Positions 34,201 to 43,018 of a stretch of 64,000 bases of DNA are shown in pieces. Position 1 is the stretch's first letter; every line of letters starts with the position of its first letter. The notes below the pieces were generated by a model, which was not told the origin of the DNA, searched no databases, and saw only the letters and a list, made by a program, of their open reading frames with translations. The stretch lies in contig OU342815.1 in assembly GCA_910591455.2 (NCBI GenBank), positions 21,985,019 to 22,049,018 of the forward strand, in the 5' to 3' direction. The stretch is from Pholis gunnellus. Taxonomy: Eukaryota > Chordata > Actinopteri > Perciformes > Pholidae. A program made the translations under genes and the position numbers.

Positions 34201-36745
34201 AGTCTCAACTTTAAAGAGGATCACTTTCCAGTTGGAAATACTGAACAAAAAAAACCACCTTTTTAATAATCAGATTCCAAATACGATGTAGATACAAAGA
34301 GGACAGTAAGAAGTGTGATGTTTTAATCATTTATTAAAAAGGAGCCTCTTGATTGTCAGCCCTATCTTCAGAATGTGCCCCTGACATACCTGAAGAGCAT
34401 CGAGGACAGCTACAAGAAGTCTTTCCTGCCCAAAATCAGGTGAGTGAAACAATCACACATGATTCTTCTGTGATTTGATGTTCAAAACTCCGAGCTAGTT
34501 GGTGGCTACTTTTCTTACCTCGCTGAGGTTTGTGTGTTTGTCTTTTTTTTCAGCGCCACATCAGAACTGCTCGCTTACGATACGACCCAAGCCCAAGATG
34601 TCGAGAGGGTAAGACGAAAGTGGAGCAGCTTGGTTGACTGATCATTGTAATCCCTGAATGTATGCACTATTCCCGGAGACGTGTTCATTGTGCGACGTCC
34701 GCAGGTGGCAGAGGACATCGATTACCTGAAGTTTGAGAAAGGCCCGTGGCTGGAGCAGGACGACGTCACCTACCACCACATGAGGATGCTGTGAGTTCTT
34801 GATCGATGTTTAGACGTTTCCACATTTAAATGCAAATTACACCCGAGGAAGAACTCCAAGCGGGTTGAGTCAGATGCACGACCCCAGCCTCTTGTTTGTC
34901 ACACTCATTATGGATAAATATGCAAAGTACCTGAAACGAATCACGCAGACAACTTTAAATGCAGATTCCTCCCTGATTGCATTTTCTATGCCGTCCTCCA
35001 CCCGTAGATCAGCATGCAGACTTTTGCTATGAGCCGGTGTTATTGACGTCTTCTTTTTTTTTTCTCTCTTCTGTGTTTTTACAGCGTGGAAGACAAACAG
35101 AAGGTGGCCACCCTGACCCACATACCGAGGTTTCTGCCTGAGATCACCATCGGGGCCCACGAGTACGATGAGAAATACTACGCCTATAAATCGGTACGTA
35201 GAGACGAGGATCATTTTAGGAATCATCATTTGGTTGTATAGATGTGAACGATGCTGACAGGAAAGTCTCAGCGCACAAAGCGTGGCGAACGGCACACTGC
35301 GGTCGGTCCGTCTCGGTTAACAACAGCGACCGGGGGTCCCGTACCGGTCTGCGGGGACAGAGGGGCCCTCCGAGTCCGCTGCCCCGGGAAGCGGCGAGGT
35401 CCAGGGCGGGGCTTGCGGGGCTGCCAGGGCGGGGCCGCCGTAAAGCTCACGGCCGGAGCCTTTCCAAGGATTCATAGATGCTTTACAAACGGGAGCTCTT
35501 AAAAATCTTCATTTCAGTAAATATTTAGCAGCCAAATCAAGTAGTTTACAGGATACTAAACCTTTGTTTCTTTATAACACATTTAATACTGGACAAAGGC
35601 AATAAAGTAGTCTGTGGATATGAGTTTAATAATAAAAATGTGATGAATCGCCCGGCCCTTAAGTATACAGAATTAAAGATGTTTAGAGAGTCTTTGATCA
35701 TCTTCTATATTCACACTAAACAGAGAATAAGAAATGCTCATGTTTCATAACTAATACTGATAAATGTAGCCGAGGCTGTTCTGCCCTCGTGCTGAACCCA
35801 CAGCTGGAGGAGTTGTTTTGTCATTATCTGAGGATAAGTTATTTCTCTGTGATGATCCCTTTATTAAAATAAATATCATATTCAGGCACTCCGCCGTTCT
35901 CTCTCATATTGAATCCTTTCTGTTCGTCGACCCTTTGATCCGCGTGACGCACCGTCGCCGCGATGGAACTGATTTCCCTCCGCTGAAATATCGACGCAGA
36001 GCTTCAACGAGGCAAATGCCAGACATGGAATATTCCACGAGGCTTTTTGGTATCATCGGTCTTGCAGGGAAACATTTGGGTCTGACCTTTTCTGTTTATT
36101 GACTGGAGACTTTTTTTGTCTCCCCTTTGCTGCCAAAAAGCCGTGTCGCGTAATGCTACAGGAGGCTGTGACCTGACATTTAGCTCTGAGCCTGGATCTC
36201 AGTGGGGAAGAATGAGAAGTGTGACGCGTGGTGACGTAGTCTCCCTCCGCACGCTGGAGACGACAAAGTGAAGTCGTGGAAGGACGTTTTGCAACTCGTG
36301 TGTTACGACCTCCACTGACTTTATCATAAAACGCTGAATAACCGTCAAAAAACATGAAGGAATTCCATTTCAAATAATGTTATTTGTGTTTTCGACTCCC
36401 ATGACTGATTAAAATTGAGTCATTTTCTGCTGATCAAATAAACAACCTTCCTGCATCATGAATTATGTCTTTATATTCAGTGTTAAAAATAGAAAAATGT
36501 AGTCTTGATTCGATGCTTTCAGCTCTTTCAATTAGAATATGTTCATTTGGAAATACAAAATGATTCTCCTGCATCAAGGAAACATTTTTTAACAAGCCCA
36601 AGCTGTTTAGTATGCCGTTCTGCAACTCTGCTCCTTTTTAACTTTAATTGTCCATTTGTTGTTTTTGTCCTTGTAGCTCCCCGGGAAGAAGTATGCGTCT
36701 GGTTATAACGCAGATGTTGGAGACAAATCCATCTGGCTGAAGTGA
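31197..36745 (+). CDS. ndufa10: NDUFA10, complex I 42-kDa accessory subunit, complete ten-exon gene
   Basis: NDUFA10 is a non-catalytic accessory subunit of mitochondrial NADH:ubiquinone oxidoreductase. It sits on the matrix side of the membrane arm near ND2 and has a deoxynucleoside-kinase-like fold. Coding exons are 31197-31271, 33008-33176, 33323-33538, 33720-33806, 34001-34122, 34360-34439, 34554-34608, 34705-34790, 35085-35193 and 36677-36745. All introns are GT-AG, phases match throughout, and the sum is 1068 nt, giving 355 residues plus stop, the length I recall for human NDUFA10. Residues 1-25 contain Arg/Lys and no acidic residue, as expected of a mitochondrial presequence. The P-loop GNLSSGKG is at 64-71 and the kinase-family ERS motif at 160-162. 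The end is GYNADVGDKSIWLK. No frameshift or stop is seen. It diverges from ahr and converges on cntnap5. Confidence 0.97.
31272..33007 (+). other. ndufa10: ndufa10 intron 1
   Basis: The intron is 1736 bp with GTAAGA donor and CCTCCAG acceptor. It begins with a GCTAGC-rich stretch (31343-31395) and contains an antisense LINE remnant at 31895-32346. Confidence 0.9.
31895..32346 (-). mobile_element. Decayed LINE reverse-transcriptase fragment, antisense in ndufa10 intron 1
   Basis: Two overlapping minus-strand frames resemble the palm-to-thumb part of a fish non-LTR retrotransposon reverse transcriptase (CR1/L2/Rex-like; subfamily not resolved). Recognisable pieces are CCLSPLVYGLFTHDC, ERAYRREVE and VDRFRFLALQITDTIRWSI. 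The stretch where the catalytic YADD/FADD motif should sit reads LRGHARDW, so the active site is lost, and the frames are offset by a frameshift. It is an inactive fossil. Confidence 0.75.
33008..33176 (+). CDS. ndufa10: ndufa10 coding exon 2 (P-loop)
   Basis: Encodes residues 26-81 and the first base of Gly82. It contains LRYGWLAYALGE and the nucleotide-binding P-loop IITLDGNLSSGKGALA. Acceptor is CCTCCAG and donor is G|GTAAC (phase 1). The P-loop lysine is Lys70, the same position as in the human protein. Confidence 0.96.
33323..33538 (+). CDS. ndufa10: ndufa10 coding exon 3
   Basis: Encodes residues 83-153, with split glycines at both ends. The strongly conserved stretches CSLEKFY, DGNSYRLQ and LLQYADAIEHLLTTG identify the gene. 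Acceptor is GCACAG and donor is G|GTAGC. The preceding intron is only 146 bp. Confidence 0.96.
33720..33806 (+). CDS. ndufa10: ndufa10 coding exon 4 (ERS motif)
   Basis: Encodes QGVILERSPFSDFVFLEAM through IRKE and the first base of Cys183. ERS at 160-162 corresponds to the DRS/ERS motif of deoxynucleoside kinases. Acceptor is TTTTAAG and donor is T|GTGAG. Confidence 0.95.
34001..34122 (+). CDS. ndufa10: ndufa10 coding exon 5
   Basis: Encodes residues 184-223, with VQHYNEIKGISICEFLPPHI and IYVDLPAEEVQKKLKESGK. Acceptor is CCCGCAG and donor is AAG|GTAGAG (phase 0). Confidence 0.95.
34360..34439 (+). CDS. ndufa10: ndufa10 coding exon 6
   Basis: Encodes PYLQNVPLTYLKSIEDSYKK and SFLPKI, plus two bases of Ser250. 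Two in-frame acceptors are possible (ATTGTCAG at 34359 or TCTTCAG at 34371). The upstream one is chosen because it restores the same residue spacing as the human protein (GKPYLQNV aligned with GDPHEMKI) and the total of 355. Donor is AG|GTGAG. Confidence 0.88.
34554..34608 (+). CDS. ndufa10: ndufa10 coding exon 7
   Basis: A 55-nt exon whose first base completes Ser250, then encodes ATSELLAYDTTQAQDVER. It follows a T-rich tract ending TTTTCAG. Donor is AGG|GTAAGA. Confidence 0.93.
34705..34790 (+). CDS. ndufa10: ndufa10 coding exon 8
   Basis: Encodes VAEDIDYLKFEKGPWLEQDD and VTYHHMRM with two bases of Leu297. EDIxYLKFxKGPWL is a hallmark of NDUFA10. Acceptor is CCGCAG and donor is CT|GTGAG. 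Confidence 0.96.
35085..35193 (+). CDS. ndufa10: ndufa10 coding exon 9
   Basis: Encodes residues 298-333, including IPRFLPEITIGAHEYDEKYY. Acceptor follows a polypyrimidine tract ending TTTTTACAG. Donor is TCG|GTACGT. Confidence 0.96.
35194..36676 (+). other. ndufa10: ndufa10 intron 9 with GC-rich island
   Basis: A 1483-bp intron, the second longest of the gene. Its first 280 bp include a markedly GC- and CpG-rich island at about 35272-35465, with no recognised coding meaning. The rest is AT-rich. Confidence 0.88.
35272..35465. other. GC/CpG-rich island inside ndufa10 intron 9
   Basis: About 190 bp of clearly GC-rich sequence (GGGGCCCTCCGAGTCCGCTG, GGGCGGGGCCGCC) in otherwise AT-rich surroundings. 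Short arginine- and glycine-rich frames are open on both strands, as expected of GC-rich DNA. It could be an alternative promoter, a fragment of a GC-rich repeat, or an unrecognised RNA-derived insert. I could not match it to rRNA by eye. Confidence 0.5.
36677..36745 (+). CDS. ndufa10: ndufa10 coding exon 10 and stop
   Basis: Encodes LPGKKYASGYNADVGDKSIW then LK and TGA. The C-terminal GYNxxVGDKxIWLK is strongly conserved in NDUFA10. Acceptor is TCCTTGTAG. Confidence 0.97.
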   Translation, partial: LPGKKYASGYNADVGDKSIWLK

Positions 36746-36818
36746 ACGAGTCCACATAACTCTTATTGATCCAGTTCTCTCCTGTTGTACGTCCTAAATA
36801 ATATGTATGTATTGAAAG

Positions 36819-36824
36819 AATAAA
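36819..36824 (+). terminator. ndufa10: ndufa10 polyadenylation signal AATAAA
   Basis: Canonical AATAAA 74 bp after the stop codon, followed by a GT/T-rich stretch (TGTCTTTTTCGTTTGTTCTG) typical of a cleavage downstream element. It implies a short 3' UTR of about 90-110 nt. Confidence 0.8.
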
Positions 36825-39800
36825 TTTTGAATCTACAAAATGTCTTTTTCGTTTGTTCTGATTCTGGACGTGGAGATGATGGAAAGGTTGAAGTTCTAGT
36901 TTCTTACTGAAACAAGGACGGCTCAGTCTTGGTGCCGGCCGATGTCTCCCCCACCTTCTCATCGGGGGGGGGAGAGAGAGGGCCCATCATCCAGCTGGCT
37001 GTGGTCCTTAACGATTCTCCTCACCTTATTGTTGCAGCTCCTGGTGTAAGTGTCCTTCAGGCCGGGCAGAGCACGGCCTGTTAGTGGCTGTTTGCAGGAG
37101 GAGACTTGTTCTAATTAAGAATTGATTGACCAACACAGATAGCAGGATAAACCGGTCTCAGCGGCGTAGAGTAGAGCTCACCAGAGAGCTGCGGGGGGAA
37201 TAAATCTCGAATAACGTGCTTCCCCGCTGCCAGATCTCGGCTCCCTCTTCACCGCGACAGACCGGTGATGCGCCCAATCTAATCTGAGCTAAAAACAAAT
37301 TGCTCACCAGTGGATAGCGAACAGGTTGCAACACGTCGCTGCATATCAATGCCCTCAGAGCGATGGAGCCACATGCAACCTCTGCTGACAGCCCTGCTCG
37401 TTTTCTATTTAATACGAGAGGTGTATTCAGTTATTTATAGATTAGTGGCAGCACTTTAAAACTAACTGGAATATAGTGTAGAGATTTCAGAACTGGAGTA
37501 ATGTGCTCTGTTCTTTTAGTCCTGGATGAAGCTAGCTGGAGCGGCTTCATGGTCCCTTTGGGAGGACCGGTTAAGAGGCCGTTACAGTCGGTCCGCACGT
37601 ACTGGAAATAAAAGCAGGGCTGGCGTTCTCTCTGCCATTTTGGGGACACCAAGCCTGAGTCTCGGCGACTCCAAGATGGCGAGTTAGCCTCAAGGCAGGA
37701 CAAGTTCTGTGAGGAAGCAATTTGTTTAAGTGTAACCCCAAAATGAATCCGTAACTGTTGAGGAATTCGGTCAATAGCATTTCCATTCAGTGTTGTTTTT
37801 TCCCGTCCATCCAGCGGTGCACTCTCTGCTCCCTCTATGATCATTAGATATCTTGTAAACAAGCTTAGTAACGGTGATTGATTTCAATTCAAACCACAGT
37901 TATTTTTTTAGTTTAGCGGCTATGATTTCAATTTTGTTTCATATTTATTCTCATTATCTACACAAGATCTTCCTCGTTGCCAGTGTTTTGGTACAATTTG
38001 TAAAAAAGAAAAAAGGTTTCATGAAATCTTAAATAAAGAGGGAAAAAATGAAACTCCAAAGTTTTTTACATTTTGCACTACCTCATCATTTCGAGAGACC
38101 GCTGGTTCGGCCTCTGCAGACCTTGAAGGTTGACACAAGTTCTGCCTTCCACAGAAATGATGTTATTCTCGTTCCAACCCTTCCCAACGGAGCCCAAGGA
38201 TCTCTGTCCGAAGGTTCCTGTTGCCAAACACCTTGTGTGGAATGGGGGGAAGTTGCTCAACTTTCTGTCTGAAGAGTTGCTTTATCTCAGGTCTGGGAGA
38301 CGGCTACATCCCTTATGACAAAGCCCGAGGAACTGAGCGAGGAATTATGGTGAAGGAGGAAGTCACCTAAAGGCAGAAGGAATAAATGTGCTTGTTACGA
38401 AGTGCCAGGTAACACACAATACTTTCTTTTTTAAGAGCTGCATGTATCTTAATTACCGTACGTCCTATGAAAACTGACCAACGCAAAAAAAAAAGTAAAG
38501 TGGGAACAAAAGCACTTTACCTTTACAGGTCGCTCAAAGTGTGAGAAAGAAAGAAATCGACTGTGGACAGACAGCGGGGGGCCGGGGGCCGGGGGCCTGC
38601 CAGGAGCTGAAAACAAAGTCCTGTCTACTTGCACTCTCCGGCTGCCAGAGCGCCAGGGCTACTCAGACAAAGGCGGTGTGAATAATTGACAGCACAGCAG
38701 CTTGGTGCAGTCACATTGAACTAATGGAGGATGAAAAACATGAAGTCTGGGGGAAGTTGGGTGCACGATGCGGTCTGGTATAATGTGACACGGAGGTCTT
38801 ATCAGGACTGCGGGGGGGGAAAAGGTCACATTTCAGATCTGGAAGCAGGAGAAAAAAAACGCAGACAGAAGAGAGAAAATAAATGCAGCACCAGTGATGT
38901 CACATGTTGTCAGGGTGAAGCCAGAAAAACCCTCATAATCCCAGGAGAGGGTCTGGGTGAGACCGGCAACCTGTATTAGAGTCCCAAGAGGCCTCACACC
39001 AGGTCTTCAGCCTCAAATGATTCAAGCTGTTCTCATACACTGTTAGTAGCTATACCTTCAAATAGCAATGCACTATCATTTGTATACAACCCATGTAATC
39101 CTGAGTCAGGACCGGTGACCTGGCAAAGAGCAGTGCAGTCCACGCAGGGAGGAGGTCTGTGTGGACGGGTGGGTCCCTTTCATCCACGAGGCCGCTGTTC
39201 GCGCACCGTGTGAAACCAGAAACCAGTTCTGTCATTGATTAAAACCATAATGAATATTCGATTCTAATTCCGATTATTTAAACACACAAGAATGTTTCGC
39301 TTTGTTCTGCCAGCATCCATTTATTATGACCTTATTGGTCAAAATGTGAACATATACTGTAAATACAAATCCCCTTCGTGGCCCAAGAGATTCAGTAAAA
39401 CAGTTCAAATATAAATAAAGAGTAGAATTTGTGGTCTGACTCTGTGTCAATAAACTGAAAGGGTTTCTGGCTTTTGGAGGCAAATGATGGCTGCAGGAGC
39501 TTCGCCATGTGTTAATGATTTGTGGTTTTGACATCCCCCGTGGAGCACTTCACTAAAAGCCGTCTTTAAACTTTCATCTAAAACTCACAGCTTCCAGGAT
39601 TAAAACTAATTTAACGCCATACAGCAGGCTGATATTGAACAGTGTCGCACCAGAAAGCAGATTTCGCTGCGTTGAGACGCCTGGGGAAGCCTCGCAAGGA
39701 CTCAGTGATGGAGCTTAGGGGAGGTTTATTGGTGCTGCTTGGGTTCATTTCTCAGCTGCAGCGAGTTGTGGCTGCTGCTCGGCATCATGGGAGCCCCTGA

Positions 39801-40076
39801 GCCAAGGAACAGAAAATCCCAGAGCAGGAGGGAAAAGGAAGATTAAATCACAGTAAGGCTAATTACCGTTCATCAAGCACCTCGACTTAACTGTTGCCTA
39901 AAATCTTTTCATCGTGTTTTTTTTCCAAGGTGTCTGTTGATACCGTGAAAGGCTGAAACAGAAGCTATGGTCTGTTGATCACCCATCAGGCTTTCGTCCA
40001 GGGGCAGCAGATGGCAGTGTTGCTATCTGGATTCATTCCGTCTGAAGACAGTCTGTGCAACCCAGCATCCATACCA
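36825..40076. other. Intergenic, 3' of ndufa10
   Basis: No gene recognised. It contains a short LINE-like fragment at 37430-37535 and a G-rich stretch near 38574-38600 (GGGGGGCCGGGGGCCGGGGG). Remaining frames are short and anonymous. Confidence 0.6.
37430..37535 (-). mobile_element. LINE (L2/Maui-like) ORF2 fragment
   Basis: A minus-strand frame contains RTKRTEHITPVLKSLH then YIPVSFKVLPLIYK and a stop. This closely resembles the conserved peptide after the reverse-transcriptase domain of fish L2/Maui-type LINEs, with a small in-frame deletion between PVSF and KVL. The rest of the 143-codon frame is not recognisable, so this is a short fossil. Confidence 0.6.
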
Positions 40077-40084
40077 CCACCAGA

Positions 40085-41190
40085 CTATTTAGTGTGGCGG
40101 AAAAAGATTTAGTATGTCCCCAATACACAGTATGTCCAATGCAGTATGCCAAAAATACCAGGCTGTCCTACTGCATCCTGAGTATGATAGAAGCTAACAG
40201 TATGCAGTATACAGCATGCTTTTCCGACCCAAAATCCTTTGCGCAGCAGATATATGAGCAAGTGCCATGTTATGACCAGGCGGCAGCCTCTGGTTCTGAA
40301 GAGTGGATCCAATGCGGAAATGTCTTAAAGCTGCATTCTCTCTAATGTCCACCAGGGGGCGACTCCTCTGGTTGTATAGCAGTCTACAGTATGAGAAAAT
40401 GACTCTACTTCTCTCTTGATTTATTACCTGTAACATAACAAATGGAAGTGTGCTTTCTGTGATAGCAAGTCGAAATGGGAAGCATGTCAATCAGGGGAAG
40501 GCGCCTTCGCTAACCGTTCACAAATAGGAGCAAAGAGGTACATGTGTACATTCACTTACATCATTTCTGATTAATTAATGAATTAGCTTCAACGTCCGTC
40601 ATCAGGGAAAAGAACAAACGTTATACAAAGCGTTTGCACTGTGATGCATTTCACAGTGAAATTAATATGAGGTGTAGAGTTACAAGAGGGATTTAAATCA
40701 AATGCTTTGTATTTGATTGGACCGCTAATAAGTAGTATAGAAGTCTATGAGAAAATGACTTCATCTATTACCTCAGTAAACATTGTGAACATGAGTTTAT
40801 GGTCTCAATCTCTAGTCAAGCCTTCTTCAATACAGCATGATGTTCATTTAGTAAATTATGGTCCGTTTAGAGTCAAACAGACCATAAAGCAGGGGATGCT
40901 TTAGGGGTGGGGCTACACAGTGATTGACAGGTCTCTACCAGAGACATATACGGCGTCTCTGCGTCACTCCTCAGTCCAGATATGGTCACTTCCTGTTCAT
41001 GGCGACGGGCAAAACGCAGAACCAGAGGCTTCAAAAACAAAAGTCCTCAAACCAACGGGCGACATCACGACGACTATACGCTCACTTCTTATGTACAGTC
41101 TATGATTATGTTCCAAAGTAGTATGTCCCAATGAATGCATACTGCTTGCAACAGTGTGTACTTTGTAGGGGCAAATGCAGTATGTACCAA
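40085..41190. mobile_element. AGTATG-rich repeat split by a hAT-like insertion
   Basis: The segments 40105-40215 and about 41113-41190 both carry dense GTATGTCC, GCAGTATG and GTATACAG motifs in partly inverted arrangement. They look like the two ends of one short DNA element. The 40277-41104 hAT-like copy lies between them, so the insertion is younger than the AGTATG repeat. Confidence 0.45.
40277..41104 (+). mobile_element. hAT-like non-autonomous repeat, copy 1 (with extra internal segment)
   Basis: The copy begins CAGGCGGCAGCC and ends TATGTACAGTCTATG, the family termini. Flanking 8-mers GTTATGAC and ATTATGTT share TTATG and may be a decayed target duplication. It has the body shared by all copies (CAGTAAACATTGTGAACATG, CAGCATGATGTTCATTTAGT, GGGGCTACACAGTGATTGAC). 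An additional roughly 300-bp segment (about 40434-40740) lies between two copies of the TATGAGAAAATGACT stretch. No ORF for a transposase is present. Confidence 0.75.
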
Positions 41191-42441
41191 AGGTATGTGA
41201 TTTAGATTGCAACTAGTGTCCAGGGAGAGGCTTTCGACAGTATTATGTGTAGCTCTGGGCACATGTCTCAGCGTAACACCACTCGATAGTGATATACGCG
41301 CTCACAGTTACTCGAGTAATCACTTTGGCCGTTGCTTGTAGAATGGGTGAGTCGGGTTTGCGACGTGAGAGGAGCCGCTGGCTGCGGAAATATTTTCCCC
41401 AATTCATATTCCCATCGTAATGTTTACTGATATCCTCAATATTCATTGAAAAACAGGATGATTAACAGTCTATCAGTCTACATTATTTCTACTTAGTTTC
41501 TGAGAAATCATCACATTGTTCAAGTTTCTTTTGGTAGATGGCTCTAAATACTACAATACCCATGAACCTTAGCAGCTGTTGCAATAGAGAAGAAATTAGA
41601 GGTGCGATATGCTTTGTTGTTTCAGTTTGTACTGTTAGCATCGAGCATTTTAATTTTAATTTGAAGCTTGCTGATTGGTCATTTCTTCCTGAAAACCTCC
41701 ACAGCTCAGTTGATTCCTCTCCTTATAGGATAAAACAGTTTCTTTCTATATTTTGTCTATTGTCAATAAATCCCACGAAAAGATCAAAACCAATGATACG
41801 TCAGCTCGTCCATCAATGGTCATTCAACTATTCTGATTAGCATTTATTACACAAAACCTGAGTTTTTAATTACCAACCGTAGTGACTATAATAATTCACT
41901 AGAACAGCAGTTGATTGCCAAATCATGTTACCTCGTCCAAAACATTGCCTTGAAAAGGCATTTATCATGCCGTCAATCATTGGAATAGCTGCCCCCGTAA
42001 ACCATATAGCTAAACCTTAATGACAAATACATTTCCCTCAGTTAGTTGTTCATTTATATCTTGTTATAAGACAAACATATGTAATAATTTCTACATCAAA
42101 ATCCCTGTATTTTCTCTTCTGTATAAAGGGTTTCAAATGTTTGATGACTCATCCTGCACTCAGAATCATCCAATCAAATGAGACCAAACCGGTCGTATAA
42201 AACCGTGTTTGTGGATCGCAGTAGTAGCTGACGGACCAATCCTATGGAGAGATAGGAAGAGATGTGTGTTTGAGTATCAGTGGGCAAAAACATAGTTTTC
42301 ATTTCCAAAAGAATACGGCTGAGATCTAATTCATTCGAGGGAAACTTGTCACTCTGTGTCACTGCTGCGCTGGCAGCACATGCAGAGTGCAGATACATGC
42401 AGGTTGAAAATCGGCAAAATACTCTCCCTTTGATCTATAAC
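41191..42441. other. Spacer between inverted repeat copies, no gene recognised
   Basis: About 1.25 kb of AT-rich sequence separates the direct and inverted copies of the hAT-like family. Short frames (for example 41538-41840, 100 codons) have no recognisable features. Confidence 0.6.
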
Positions 42442-43018
42442 CAAAGACGTGTATAAGAAGTTGACGTCGTCATCGGGACGTCACTCATTGGTTTGTGGAC
42501 TGATGTTTCTTGAGTTTGGCGATTTGGCCGTCGCCATCTTGGCTTTTTTTTTAACGAAATTGACCATATTTGGACGACGGAGAAGTGACGTAGCAACCTG
42601 TCAATCACTGTGTAGCCCCGCCCCTAAAGCATCCCCTGCTTTATGGTCTGTTTGACTCTAAATGGACCATCATTTACTAAATGAACATCATGCTGTATTG
42701 AAGAAGACTTGAAACTAGAGATTGAGACCATAAACTCATGTTTACAATGTTTACTGAGGGAATAGATGAAGTCATTTTCTCATAGACTTCTATACCACTT
42801 TTTAGCGGACCAATCAAATACAAAGCATTTGATTTAAATCCCTCTTGTGACTGTTCACCTCATAACTGTTAACTACTAATTCATTAAAGAATTGGAAATT
42901 AAGTGAATATACACATGTACCTCTATGGTCCTATTTGTGAAGGGTTAGCGACGGCACCTTCCCCTGATTGTATGCAACTCATTTCGACTTGCTATCACGG
43001 AGAGCACACTTCCATTTC
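42442..43018 (-). mobile_element. hAT-like non-autonomous repeat, copy 2 (inverted, alternative head)
   Basis: On the minus strand it reads the family body and ends near CTTCTTATACACGTCTTTG. Its head is not the CAGGCGGCAACC head. It starts GGAAATGGAAGTGTGCT and continues TGATTGGTCCGCTAAAAAG, the same sequence as the extra internal segment of copy 1. The right-hand boundary near 43018 coincides with the start of that segment in copy 1. Confidence 0.7.

Noticed and set aside
34870..35295. 141-codon minus-strand frame across ndufa10 exon 9
   Set aside because: Antisense to a confirmed coding exon; no similarity recognised.
35272..35465. GC-rich island as an rRNA fragment
   Set aside because: I could not recall any rRNA segment that matches; kept only as an unexplained GC island.
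36543..36962. 139-codon minus-strand frame over ndufa10 exon 10
   Set aside because: Antisense to a confirmed exon and polyadenylation site, with no recognisable domain.
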